64,000 nt of DNA from JBGVSA01 sp049840475. GTDB lineage: Bacteria > Pseudomonadota > Gammaproteobacteria > Burkholderiales > Rhodocyclaceae. Below the pieces are notes generated by a model. That model saw nothing but the letters and a program-made list of their open reading frames with translations. It was not told the origin of the DNA and did no database searches. The stretch covers positions 2,480,001-2,544,000 of the forward strand of contig JASGKX010000001.1 in the NCBI GenBank assembly GCA_049840475.1, in the 5' to 3' direction. Below, one piece after another: positions 9,555-18,394 of this stretch. The number at the start of each line of letters is the position of its first letter. The first letter of the stretch is position 1. The translations under genes and the position numbers were made by a program.

Positions 9555-10526
9555 TTACTTCGTCTGGACGTTCTGGTCGCGCGTCGTCGTGCGGAACTGG
9601 CTGGGCGACTGGCCGACCTCTTTGCGGAAGAAGCGAGTGAAATACGCAGCGTCGACAAAGCCCAGATCGTAGGCAATCTGCTCGATCGACATGCTGCCGA
9701 AGATGAGGTTGCGTTTTGCTTCGGTGATGATGCGCGCGTGGATCAGTTTATTGGGGCCGCTCCCCGTCGCGGCAAGACAGGCTGCCCGCAGTTGCGCCTT
9801 GGATACCGCCATCATCGACGCGTACTCCTGCAAGTGCAGGTTCTCGCGGTAGTGGTGATGAATCAGTTCGCGGAAGCGATCGGTCAGGCGGATCGCGTTG
9901 CGCGTGGCACCCTCTTTGTCGATCTGGTCCAGACGCGTGCCGCGAACCAGCGTCAGCAGCATTGAGGTCAGCAGCGCTTCGGTCCCCGCCACGTGGCCGA
10001 TCATCCTGGAGCGCACCTCTTGCTGCAGGCGCCGGATCAGCGCATAGAAATCGCCTGCCGCCTCGTCGTTGAAGTCGAGCGGGATAACCCGTGGCCCGGA
10101 CCACAACTGGATGAACTCGGGCAGCTTCGCGTTGATCTGCGCCAGATAGGTCTCGTCGATCGTGACCACCCATCGGTCGACATCGATTTCGTATTCCAGA
10201 CCGTGCACACATTCATGTGGCAACAACAGGGCACATGGCGCCTCGAAGGGCACGCTGTTCCCCTCCAGGTTCATCGTGCCGCGGCCATTGTGAACAAAGA
10301 TGACCTGCCCGTACGACGGGTGGGCGTGCGGAGCGGTGCGGCGCCGACCGCCCTCGGTAACGTGCCCGACATTCACCAGCCACGGGTCCTGACTTGTCCC
10401 GGGCGGCTCCACGTACAGGCGGACTTTCGGAACCGGACTCGGTGCAGGTGCCGGCTTTGCGTAAGAGTTGTGCTGATGCCGGTGCATTGGACGGGGCGCG
10501 AGCCGTAAATTGCTGAAGGCTGACAT
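9555..10526 (-). CDS. AraC-family transcriptional regulator (cupin domain plus HTH)
   Basis: About 323 residues. The N-terminal half is a cupin-like sensor (HPSYGQVIFVHNGRGTMNLE) and the C-terminal third is an AraC double helix-turn-helix (LQEYASMMAVSKAQLRAACL and IEQIAYDLGFVDAAYFTRFF). This build is common among activators of hydroxy-aromatic acid pathways such as PobR/HpaA types. It is encoded on the same strand just after the aromatic operon and next to the 18-bp box, so it probably activates both. The start is uncertain: ATG at 10526 or 10541, neither with a strong ribosome site. Confidence 0.88.
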   Translation of the reverse strand: MSAFSNLRLAPRPMHRHQHNSYAKPAPAPSPVPKVRLYVEPPGTSQDPWLVNVGHVTEGGRRRTAPHAHPSYGQVIFVHNGRGTMNLEGNSVPFEAPCALLLPHECVHGLEYEIDVDRWVVTIDETYLAQINAKLPEFIQLWSGPRVIPLDFNDEAAGDFYALIRRLQQEVRSRMIGHVAGTEALLTSMLLTLVRGTRLDQIDKEGATRNAIRLTDRFRELIHHHYRENLHLQEYASMMAVSKAQLRAACLAATGSGPNKLIHARIITEAKRNLIFGSMSIEQIAYDLGFVDAAYFTRFFRKEVGQSPSQFRTTTRDQNVQTK

Positions 10527-10630
10527 ATATGACCGGCCCATTCTCGCTGGCAAGAGGGGTTTCCCCGATGCGTCGGCGCCATGCGGGCCGGGCGTAACCC
10601 GGCGTCGCCGCCCGTCCGTTATTCAACGCC

Positions 10631-11521
10631 TCAACCCAGACTTCCGGTCACGTCATCGAACAGCTCATCCACGGTCAGGCGATGTGGAATGATCTTCTGG
10701 TCCAGCGCCCAGTCGATTGCGAGCTGGATACCCTTGCGGTTGGCTTCCAGGCCCATCGGAGGGAACGCTGCCGGCACTCCCTCGGCCTGCGCACGGCTCT
10801 CGGCCAGCATGCGATAGATCTCGCGGACGATCTCCGGGCGCTGCCGCGAAAGGTCACGGTGGACGACGAACATGTGGTTGATCGGCACCACGCCTTCGCG
10901 CTCGAACCAGGCCTTGGCCGCGTTGTGCGCGTCGGGCACCAGCGTGCGCACGCGCGGGTCCTTGGGCATGTCTTCGCCGAGCAGGGCGGCGGCGAGTTCG
11001 CCGTTGAGCATCATGTCGGGAATCGATGAGCCGGATGGCAGGCGCTGGCAGTTGGCGGGGTCACGATATTCGGCGAGGTGACCCTCGCCCAGCGTCATCC
11101 AGGTCACCTTGTCGAGATCCACGCCGTATTCGTGGTGCAGGATGCCGCGAATCCACAGCGCGGTGGTCTGCGTATAGGTGCGCACGCCGACCTTCTTGCC
11201 TTCGATGTCCTTCGGCTTGAGATCACCGAAGTCAATGTTGAAGCCGGCGCAGTGGTGCTGGAAGCGGCCCAGGATGGGCGCCGGCAGCAACACGTAGGGC
11301 TTGCCGTAGGTTCTGGCCTGAAGGAAGGTAACGATCGCCAGTTCGCCTGCGTCGAACCGGTTCTCGCGCACCATGGCCTTGAAGCCGTTGTGGGCCGGCG
11401 TCGGGCCGCAGTAATCGAGCCTGACGGCGTCGGAGCTGACGCGGCCATCTTTCATGGCGCGGGTGACGGCGTAATCGGCGAGATTGGTGCGCAAGGTCGG
11501 CACGTGTGCGGTGAGGTCCAT
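10631..11521 (-). CDS. 4,5-dihydroxyphthalate decarboxylase-like / NMT1-like protein, copy 2
   Basis: A 296-residue protein with the bilobed periplasmic-binding-protein fold seen in Pht5-type 4,5-dihydroxyphthalate decarboxylases. Typical stretches are AGELAIVTFLQARTYGKPY and KDIEGKKVGVRTYTQTTALW. It has no signal peptide, which fits a cytoplasmic enzyme better than an ABC binding protein. It resembles the operon's first gene (18395-19360) across the middle (EGKKVGVR-Y--TT--W), so the two are paralogues at opposite ends of one operon. The start at 11521 (MDLTAHVPTL) is preferred over the longer frame. Substrate unknown; decarboxylation of a hydroxylated aromatic di-acid is the family-based guess. 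Confidence 0.72.
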   Translation of the reverse strand: MDLTAHVPTLRTNLADYAVTRAMKDGRVSSDAVRLDYCGPTPAHNGFKAMVRENRFDAGELAIVTFLQARTYGKPYVLLPAPILGRFQHHCAGFNIDFGDLKPKDIEGKKVGVRTYTQTTALWIRGILHHEYGVDLDKVTWMTLGEGHLAEYRDPANCQRLPSGSSIPDMMLNGELAAALLGEDMPKDPRVRTLVPDAHNAAKAWFEREGVVPINHMFVVHRDLSRQRPEIVREIYRMLAESRAQAEGVPAAFPPMGLEANRKGIQLAIDWALDQKIIPHRLTVDELFDDVTGSLG

Positions 11522-11546
11522 GTTGTGTCTGTCTCTTTGTGGGTTG

Positions 11547-13094
11547 TCAGAGCCTGACTTCAATCAGGCGCGGGCCGGGTTCGCGGGTGGAGTCGACCAT
11601 GGCCTTGTAGAAACGCTCGGCGCTATCCACCGCGACGGCGGGCACGCCCATGCTGCGGGCCATGGCGAGCCAGTCGATGCGCGGCTTGTCGATGTCGATC
11701 ATCGATAGCGCACGCTCGCCGGGGGTGCCGGCGCCCATGTTCGTGTACTCGGCCTTGAGGATCGCGTAGCTGTTGTTGGCGAAGATGATCGTGGTGACGT
11801 TCAGGTTCTCGCGCGCCTGCGTCCATAGCGACTGGATCGTGTACATCGCGCTGCCGTCGCCGACCATGCAGAACACGCGCCGGTCCGGGCAGGCCAGTGC
11901 TGCGCCAGTGGCGACCGGTGTTGCATAACCGATCGAGCCGCCCATGTTGTTGATGAGATCGTGTGGGCGCGCGCCGGTGGTCAGCCCCATGGATTCGCGG
12001 CCGGTGGTCAGCGACTCATCCACCAGGATGCAGTGCTCGGGCAGGGCGGCGGCCAGCGCATGGGCGATGGTGGTCGGGTTCAGCGCGCCGGTGGGCATCG
12101 GCGTATCGATACGGGGCTGCAGCAGCGGCGAAATGCTCTTGGCATCGAGCATGTCGAGCAACATGTCGAAGGCCAGTTCGCTGTCTTCGTCGGCCTCGAC
12201 CAACGGATGCACCAGGGTGCCTTCGGCCTTCAGCAGGCTGGGCTTGTCCGGGTAGGCGAAAAAGGCCACCGGCTCGCGCGTCTCCACCGTGACGAGGTGC
12301 TTGAATCCCTTGAGAAAGGCTTGGGCCTGTGGCACGGCGTAGGGGATGCGTTCGATCGGCACCCGTCCGGCGCCGCGTTCGATGCGTGCGGTAAAGAACT
12401 GCGAGCCCAGGCGCGCATCGGTGGCTGCTGCCACCTGCCCGGCGCGTTCCAGCGCTTTGCCACGGGTGGCCTTGTTGGCGAGGATGATCAGGGTCGGCTC
12501 GCCCGACCTCAACACCTGGGCCACGTGCTCGACGCGGGCGACATCGGGCGCCTTGCGTCGCGGTGCGACGGGGGGCGGCAGCACCGATGCGCTGGCTTCC
12601 TGCCAAGAGGTGTCGCCCGGCAGGATCAGCGTTGCGATCTGGCCGGGATGCTCAGACGCCTTGGCTGCCGCGAGCGCCGTGTCCCATGCGATCGTGCTGG
12701 CCGATTCGGCGCGCCGCACCCAATGGCTCAGCGGCCGCGCCAGACCTTCGATGTCCGAGGTGAGCGGCGGGTCGTACTTGAGGTGCGAGGCCGAATGCTC
12801 GCCGATGATGTTGACCATCCCCGACGAGGCGCGCTTGGCGTTGTGGATGTTGGCCAGCCCATTGGCCAGGCCGGGGCCCAGGTGCAGCAGCGTCGAGGCC
12901 GGCGTGTCCTTCATGCGGTACCAACCGTCCGCCGCGCCCGTCGCGACGCCCTCGAACAGGCACAGCACGCTGCGCATGCCGGGGTTGTCGCCCAGCGCCG
13001 CCAGAAAGTGCATCTCCGACGTGCCAGGGTTGGCGAAGCAGATGTCGACGCCTTGCCCGACGAGTGTCGCGACGAGACTTTCAGCGCCGTTCAT
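11547..13094 (-). CDS. thiamine-diphosphate-dependent enzyme annotated as acetolactate synthase large subunit type
   Basis: A 515-residue ThDP enzyme. The N-terminus MNGAESLVATLVGQGVDICF and FEGVATGAADGWYRMKD (catalytic glutamate) mark the pyrimidine-binding domain. GDGSAMYTIQSLW followed by FANNSY is the diphosphate/Mg-binding motif. The start at 13094 follows a GGGAG element; an upstream start at 13133 is possible. No regulatory small subunit is nearby, and it sits in an aromatic operon, so true acetohydroxy-acid synthase is unlikely; a benzoylformate-decarboxylase-like or 2-oxoacid-processing role is more plausible. Confidence 0.8.
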   Translation of the reverse strand: MNGAESLVATLVGQGVDICFANPGTSEMHFLAALGDNPGMRSVLCLFEGVATGAADGWYRMKDTPASTLLHLGPGLANGLANIHNAKRASSGMVNIIGEHSASHLKYDPPLTSDIEGLARPLSHWVRRAESASTIAWDTALAAAKASEHPGQIATLILPGDTSWQEASASVLPPPVAPRRKAPDVARVEHVAQVLRSGEPTLIILANKATRGKALERAGQVAAATDARLGSQFFTARIERGAGRVPIERIPYAVPQAQAFLKGFKHLVTVETREPVAFFAYPDKPSLLKAEGTLVHPLVEADEDSELAFDMLLDMLDAKSISPLLQPRIDTPMPTGALNPTTIAHALAAALPEHCILVDESLTTGRESMGLTTGARPHDLINNMGGSIGYATPVATGAALACPDRRVFCMVGDGSAMYTIQSLWTQARENLNVTTIIFANNSYAILKAEYTNMGAGTPGERALSMIDIDKPRIDWLAMARSMGVPAVAVDSAERFYKAMVDSTREPGPRLIEVRL

Positions 13095-13145
13095 GTCGGC
13101 ACTCCCGGACGGCGCTGCGAACGACGTAAGCATGCGAACGTCATG

Positions 13146-14006
13146 TCAGTAGCTCGTCGCCGTTTCGCGGGCCAGACCGACGACGCCGTAGCTGCGTTGT
13201 GGAGCGGCCAACAGCATGCGGTAGCCCTCGTCGAGCAGGCGGCGGTGGTTCTTGGCCGTGACGTGCGGATTGCCGATGACGACCTTGTGCTTGTGGCAGG
13301 TCTCGACAATACGACGCATCGCGTCGACCACTTCCGGGTGTTCGTACTGGCGCGGAAAGCCCAGCTCCTGACTGAGGTCGCCTTCGCCGATCAGAATGAA
13401 GCCGATGCCCGGCACGTTGGCGAGGATGTCATCGAGGTTCTCGATCGCTTGCGTGCTCTCGCACATCAGGCCGACGAGGATTTCGCCGCGCGGCGCCAGC
13501 GGCCATACGTCGGCACGCTCGTAGTATTCGGCCATGCTGAGTCCCCAGTAGCGCGACGCCGTGGCCGGGCCATCGCCGCGCACGCCCTTGGGTTCGTAGA
13601 GCGGCGCGTGCTTGGGGCGCGCGTAGCGGCAGGAGGCGACGGCGTTGTAGGCCTGTTCGACGGTGGCGATGTGCGGCCAGATCACGCCATACACGCCACG
13701 GTCCAGCACCTGCTTGGCGAAGCTCTGGTTCATCTCGACACCGTTGGCAGGAATGCGGGCCAGCGGCGTCACCTTGGGCGCGACCGAACCGGACTCGGCG
13801 ATCTGCTTGCGGTTGAGCATGTACTGCAGCGAATCACCCAGCGCGGCGACGTCGTACGGGTTGTGCTCCATCTCGTAGACGATGCCGTCATAGGGCGAGT
13901 CGGCCATCTCGATGGCAGTCTGCCTGTCGAGCTTGGCGAACGCGGCGAATGCAGGCCTGCCTTCTTCAAAGGCGCGGATGATGTTATTGAGGCGCGTAGT
14001 GGTCAT
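13146..14006 (-). CDS. HpcH/HpaI-family aldolase
   Basis: A 286-residue class II pyruvate aldolase of the HpcH/HpaI/citrate-lyase family. Signatures are the early YDGIVYEMEHNPYD, the metal-site ILVGLMCESTQAIENLDDI and GFILIGEGDLSQELGFPRQY. These enzymes split 4-hydroxy-2-oxo acids into pyruvate (or oxaloacetate) and an aldehyde or keto acid. Next to a LigB-type dioxygenase and a LigJ-type hydratase it would supply the last step, replacing the unrelated LigK/GalC aldolase. The product pair is inferred. Confidence 0.85.
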   Translation of the reverse strand: MTTTRLNNIIRAFEEGRPAFAAFAKLDRQTAIEMADSPYDGIVYEMEHNPYDVAALGDSLQYMLNRKQIAESGSVAPKVTPLARIPANGVEMNQSFAKQVLDRGVYGVIWPHIATVEQAYNAVASCRYARPKHAPLYEPKGVRGDGPATASRYWGLSMAEYYERADVWPLAPRGEILVGLMCESTQAIENLDDILANVPGIGFILIGEGDLSQELGFPRQYEHPEVVDAMRRIVETCHKHKVVIGNPHVTAKNHRRLLDEGYRMLLAAPQRSYGVVGLARETATSY

Positions 14007-14083
14007 TGTGGTGTGTCTCTGTTGTCTGGGCGGTGCACGAAAACGGGTGCGGCGATGTCATGCGGGTCGGGTCGGCCCGCGTT

Positions 14084-15082
14084 TCATTTGGCGGGGTCCC
14101 AATACATGAACCCCATGCCTTCGCCGGTGCCGGCCGCTGTGCGCCAGCACGGCACGTAATCGACCACGGTCATCTGCGCACCGGTATGTTGCAGGGCGGC
14201 CATGACGGTGGAATAGATCTTGATTTCCGACGTGCCGGACTGGTACCAGCCGTCGGGTACCTCGGCGAGCCCTTCGTAGTCGTAGTTGGCCAGCTTCTCC
14301 AGAATGCTGCGGTCGAACTCTTCGTCGTTGACGAAGTGCGACAACCCGCCGGAAGCGATCACCGCTACGCGGATGTCTTCCGGCCACGCCAGGATGGCGT
14401 CGCGCAGTACCTTGCCGAACTCGATGCAGCGTGTCATCGATGGCTGGGTCGGCGGGTAGAACAGATTCATCAGCACCGGCACGTGCGGCGGCGGATCGTC
14501 GTTCATGATCTGGTGGTAGACGAAGCTGTAGGCATGCGGCACCACCGGATAGTCGGCCTTTTGCTTGAGCTGCTGCTCCATCCACACGTTCTCCGGCCAC
14601 TCGAACAGGTCGGTCAGATCAAAGCCCTTGGCCTGGAAGGTCTCGACCAGATAGGTCGCCAGCGCCGGATGGCATTTGTGGACGACGTGGTGGTCGGGCG
14701 CATAGACCGGGCGCTGCGGCGGACCGTTGTGCACCTCTTCGCCGGTGTAGATGGCAATCGACGGCGAGAACTGGGTGAATATCTCTTTCTGGTCCTTGCC
14801 CAGAATGATGGCGACATCCACCTTGGCGCGTTTGTATGCTTTCGCCATTTCGTCGAGTGCGGCACGGCAACGCTTGGCCCGCACGGTGCGCTCTTCGAGC
14901 GTCAGGTACTTTTCGAAGGCTGCGCCGCGGTGCGCTTCCAGTTCCGGGTAGGTCCAGGTGCGATTGCGATACCACAGCGCCGGGTTGTTGCGGTCCCGGT
15001 CGCCGTTCTTCAACCAGTCCTCGGGTGCCTGGCCCAGCATGCCGCTGTGGGGGACGGCCATTCCGAATACGATCTTTGCCAT
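14084..15082 (-). CDS. class III extradiol ring-cleavage dioxygenase, LigB type
   Basis: A 332-residue non-haem Fe(II) enzyme of the LigB superfamily, which opens protocatechuate- or gallate-like rings. The N-terminal KIVFGMAVPHSGML carries the first histidine ligand and VAVIASGGLSHFVNDEEF is the conserved histidine motif near the C-terminus. No LigA-type alpha subunit is encoded in the operon or fused to this protein, unlike gallate dioxygenases of about 420 residues. It may be a single-subunit enzyme or borrow an alpha subunit from elsewhere. Likely substrates are a hydroxylated benzoate released by the decarboxylase-like proteins. Confidence 0.85.
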   Translation of the reverse strand: MAKIVFGMAVPHSGMLGQAPEDWLKNGDRDRNNPALWYRNRTWTYPELEAHRGAAFEKYLTLEERTVRAKRCRAALDEMAKAYKRAKVDVAIILGKDQKEIFTQFSPSIAIYTGEEVHNGPPQRPVYAPDHHVVHKCHPALATYLVETFQAKGFDLTDLFEWPENVWMEQQLKQKADYPVVPHAYSFVYHQIMNDDPPPHVPVLMNLFYPPTQPSMTRCIEFGKVLRDAILAWPEDIRVAVIASGGLSHFVNDEEFDRSILEKLANYDYEGLAEVPDGWYQSGTSEIKIYSTVMAALQHTGAQMTVVDYVPCWRTAAGTGEGMGFMYWDPAK

Positions 15083-15118
15083 TGCGGTTGAGCAGACTCA
15101 GTGATTGATGGGGGACGT

Positions 15119-16423
15119 TCAGACGTCGGCCTTGACCTTGGGGGACCATTTGGGCTGCAGCAGCACGATCGTGTTCGTCGCGCCGATGATCAGGAACACC
15201 ACGATCACCTTCATCGGGAGGTCATAGCTGCCGCTGATCTCAAGCAACCAGCCCGACAGGCTTGCCGATATGCCACCGGCAAGGCTGGTGGCCAGTTGCT
15301 GGACGCCGGTAGCCAGCCCGATTGCGGGCTTGGGGATCAGGGTGAGCTTGCACAGGGCAAGGTTGTTGGCGGTGGCCAGTCCAAGCAGGGCGAGCGACAG
15401 CACGTTCCAGAACAGCGCTTGCTCCAGAGTGCTGGCCGAGGCGCCGATCAGCACCGTGGTGCCGCCAATGAAGCCTGCGACCACGAATGCCTTGCGTACG
15501 AATACGGCGTTGGCGCCGCGCTCGATGATGCGGTCTGCGATCCAGCCGGCCAGCGTCGCGGCGATGGCGATGCCGGCAAAACTGAAGGCGGTGTAGAGGC
15601 CGGACTTTTGCAGTGACAGGCCGCGCTGTTCGACCAGATAGGCCGGCATCCACGTCATGCAATAGAACGTGAAATAGCCGTAGCAGAAGTTGTTGATCAT
15701 CGCGCCCCAGATGACCGGGCTCTTGAGCAGACTGCCCAGCGTCACCGATGAGGCCTGCTTTTTGGTGCGGGCCAATTGCTCCTTGCCGGGCCGGTCGTCA
15801 CGCGTCATCGTGACCCAGGGAATCAGCCACAACAGACCGAGCAGGCCTGTGGTCAGGAACATCAGCTTCCATGAGTAGTTGACGATCAGCCAGGCGGCGA
15901 GCGGGGCGCCGATGGCGGGGCCGAACTTGCCACCCGCCGACAGAATGCCGGCAGCCAGCCCCTTGTTGTTTTCACTCATGTTGGTGCCGATCCAGCGATA
16001 GCTGGCCGGGATCACGATGGCCTCTGCGGCACCGACGAGCAGCCGCATGAAGATCAGTCCGACCAGCCCTGTGACCATGCCGGTCATGGCCGTCGCCACG
16101 CACCAGATCGCAAAGCAGATGGTGTAGGGCCGCTTTACGCCGTAGCGGTTGACCAGCCATCCCATTGGCAACTGCATCAGGCCGTAAGACCAGAAGAAGG
16201 CCGCGTTGAGCCATCCGCGATCAACGTTGGTCAGGTCGAACGCTTTGACGAAACCCTTGTCGGCCAGCGCCGAGGACAGGCTGGTGCGGTCGATGAAGGA
16301 AATCAGCAGGCCAAGCATGAGGAGCGTCATGACGCCCCATACGTAGGCACGCGTGCTGGTGTTCGCAGCGGTGTTCGTACTCACGCTCACCGATTGCTGC
16401 AGTGTGGTGCTGGTTGTCTCCAT
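15119..16423 (-). CDS. MFS transporter, anion:cation symporter (aromatic or sugar acid) type
   Basis: A 434-residue inner-membrane carrier with 12 predicted helices. SFIDRTSLSSALADKGF in the first helix region, AAFFWSYGLMQLPMGWLVNR and the RLLVGAAEAIVIPASYRW stretch are typical of the ACS family that takes up phthalate, glucarate or similar organic anions. It sits between the second amidohydrolase and the dioxygenase genes on the same strand, so it probably brings the pathway's substrate into the cell. Confidence 0.9.
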   Translation of the reverse strand: METTSTTLQQSVSVSTNTAANTSTRAYVWGVMTLLMLGLLISFIDRTSLSSALADKGFVKAFDLTNVDRGWLNAAFFWSYGLMQLPMGWLVNRYGVKRPYTICFAIWCVATAMTGMVTGLVGLIFMRLLVGAAEAIVIPASYRWIGTNMSENNKGLAAGILSAGGKFGPAIGAPLAAWLIVNYSWKLMFLTTGLLGLLWLIPWVTMTRDDRPGKEQLARTKKQASSVTLGSLLKSPVIWGAMINNFCYGYFTFYCMTWMPAYLVEQRGLSLQKSGLYTAFSFAGIAIAATLAGWIADRIIERGANAVFVRKAFVVAGFIGGTTVLIGASASTLEQALFWNVLSLALLGLATANNLALCKLTLIPKPAIGLATGVQQLATSLAGGISASLSGWLLEISGSYDLPMKVIVVFLIIGATNTIVLLQPKWSPKVKADV

Positions 16424-16502
16424 GATTCCCTCTCTATTTTGAGTGGTGTTTTACGCTCTTCTGTAAGGGATGCCAGGCGCCCATTTGGCGCGCCCGGCAA
16501 AC

Positions 16503-17348
16503 TCAGATCAGTGCGGGGTACAGCTTTTGCGCCGTCTTGCCGAAGATCCAGGCGCGCGCCTCGTCGTCCAGGCAGGCCAGCCCGGACTGAGCGGTGGCGA
16601 GGATTTCCGCCAGCGTGCCCGGAGAGGTCGGAAAGTTCGAACCCCAGGCCATGCGGTTCGCACCGAAGGCCTCGGCCACGCGCGGGAAGAAAGTCTCCGC
16701 ACTGGCCTGGTCCTTTTTCACGTCGCCGAATATGCGCGGCGTGAGCTTCATGTAGAGGTTGGGCAGATCGGCCAGCTCGAACAGGCTCGCTGCATTCCTG
16801 TAGGGTGGGCCGTCGAGTACGTCGGGGCGGCCGAGGTGGTCGAGGATGATGTTCACGCGCGGGAATTTCTCGGCCAGCATGCGTACCTGCGGCAGCCCGA
16901 CGGGGCCGGTCTGGATGCACATCGGCAGGCGCAACTCAGCGAGCATCTCCCACGCCTTGAAGGACTTCGGGTTGTCGAGTTCGCTCGGATCGAAATCCTT
17001 GGTTGACCCGCCGGTGAATATGCGCAGGCCGGCCAGGCCCTTGTCCGCCCAGCCCTTGATGACGGTGGGCACATCGTCGGCCAGCATGTTGACCGAACCA
17101 ACCGCGACAAGGCGGTCCTTGTACTGGTTACAGCCATCGACAACGTAGCTGTTGTCGAATCCGTAGGTCGTTGAAGAATGCACGACGGCGGCCTTCGCCA
17201 CGCCGGCTGCGTCCATCGCGGCGATCAGCGCTTCGACCGTGCTCGGACGCTCCTGCGACCAGTCCGAGCGCTTGCCGAACAGCGGCGCGGGCGGGTAGCG
17301 CTTCTCGTCGTCCGAGATGATGTGCGGGTGAATGTCGATGATGTTCAT
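16503..17348 (-). CDS. amidohydrolase-family (TIM-barrel) hydrolase, possibly a LigI-like lactonase
   Basis: A 281-residue PF04909-type amidohydrolase. The metal-site start MNIIDIHPHII and the later NIILDHLGRPD and AWGSNFPTSPG fit the 2-pyrone-4,6-dicarboxylate lactonase/LigI-like group. The start at 17348 overlaps the upstream hydratase stop by one base (TGATG), so the two are coupled; the long frame reading through to 18113 is out of frame with the hydratase and rejected. In a ring-cleavage operon a lactone hydrolase step is plausible, but no LigC dehydrogenase is present here to make a pyrone. Confidence 0.8.
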   Translation of the reverse strand: MNIIDIHPHIISDDEKRYPPAPLFGKRSDWSQERPSTVEALIAAMDAAGVAKAAVVHSSTTYGFDNSYVVDGCNQYKDRLVAVGSVNMLADDVPTVIKGWADKGLAGLRIFTGGSTKDFDPSELDNPKSFKAWEMLAELRLPMCIQTGPVGLPQVRMLAEKFPRVNIILDHLGRPDVLDGPPYRNAASLFELADLPNLYMKLTPRIFGDVKKDQASAETFFPRVAEAFGANRMAWGSNFPTSPGTLAEILATAQSGLACLDDEARAWIFGKTAQKLYPALI

Positions 17349-18373
17349 CACAGCCCCTTTGCCTTCAGGTGCTTGTCCAGACGCGGATAGACGCGGCGCG
17401 CATTGCCTTCGAAGATGGCGTGGCGGTCGGCGTTGCTGAGTGCCGTGCACGCATCGAGATAGCGCTTGGTGTCGTCGAAGTAGTGATCCGTGTTCGGATC
17501 GCGCCCGCGCACAGCGCCGATCATCTCGGAGCCGAACAGCACGTTGCCGGTGGGCACGACCTTGGTCAGCAGCTCCACGCCGGGGTGGTGATAGACGCAG
17601 GTGTCGAAGAAGATGTTGTCGAGCAAGCCTTCCAGCGGCCGCTTGGCAATTTCCAGCGACATGCCGCGGTAGCGCCCCCAGTGGTAGGGCACCGCGCCGC
17701 CGCCGTGCGGGATGACCAGCCGCAGGGTGGGGAAGTCCTTGAACAGATCGCTTTGCAGGATCTGCATGAACACGGACGTGTCGGCGTTGAGGTAATGCGC
17801 GCCCGTGCCGTGGTGGCACGGATTGCATGAGGCGGCAACGTGGATCATCGCCGGTACGTCGAGGTCGCACAGCGCTTCGAAGAGCGGATACCACTCGCGG
17901 TCGGTCACCGGCGTGCCGGTCCAATAGCCGCCGGACGGGTCCGGGTTCAGGTTGCAGCCGACAAAGCCCATCTCCTCGACACAGCGGCGCAATTCGGGAA
18001 TGGAATTCTTCGGTGGCGCCTTTGGCGATTGCGGCAGCATGCATACCGGCACGAAGTTGTCCGGGTAGATGTCGCACACGCGGCGCACGAGGTCGTTCGA
18101 GATTTCGGCCCATTCCAGACTGGTGCGCTCGTTGCCGAGGTGGTGGCTCATGAGGCCGGCGATCGGCGAGAACAGCGTGAGGTCGCCGCCGCGTTCCTTT
18201 TGCAGACGCAACTGTCCGTTGCCGACGCCTTCGCGGATATCGTCGTCACTGACATGAGCGCCGGCGCGGGCAGGCGCGCTGCCCGGATGCTCGGCAGCGT
18301 CGATCTGCTTCTGTCGCCATTCACGGAATGAAGCGGGGACGGTCGTAAAGTGACCGTGGCAATCGATGATCAT
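17348..18373 (-). CDS. ligJ: amidohydrolase-family 4-oxalomesaconate hydratase, LigJ type
   Basis: A 341-residue protein, exactly the usual LigJ length. It begins MIIDCHGHFTTVPASF with the metal-binding HxH and contains LFSPIAGLMSHHLGNE, CMLPQSPKAPPKNS, VGCNLNPDPSGGYW, IPHGGGAVPYHWGRYRG and NVLFGSEMIGA, all characteristic of LigJ/OMA hydratases. The enzyme hydrates 4-oxalomesaconate to 4-carboxy-4-hydroxy-2-oxoadipate in protocatechuate 4,5-cleavage and gallate pathways. Its presence is the strongest clue that the LigB-type enzyme here feeds that route. Confidence 0.82.
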   Translation of the reverse strand: MIIDCHGHFTTVPASFREWRQKQIDAAEHPGSAPARAGAHVSDDDIREGVGNGQLRLQKERGGDLTLFSPIAGLMSHHLGNERTSLEWAEISNDLVRRVCDIYPDNFVPVCMLPQSPKAPPKNSIPELRRCVEEMGFVGCNLNPDPSGGYWTGTPVTDREWYPLFEALCDLDVPAMIHVAASCNPCHHGTGAHYLNADTSVFMQILQSDLFKDFPTLRLVIPHGGGAVPYHWGRYRGMSLEIAKRPLEGLLDNIFFDTCVYHHPGVELLTKVVPTGNVLFGSEMIGAVRGRDPNTDHYFDDTKRYLDACTALSNADRHAIFEGNARRVYPRLDKHLKAKGL

Positions 18374-18394
18374 GTTGTGTTCTTTCCGTTGGAA

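Noticed and set aside
11961..14159. A 732-codon plus-strand frame
   Set aside because: It lies antisense to the ThDP enzyme and aldolase genes, which have clear family motifs; long antisense frames are common at this GC content.
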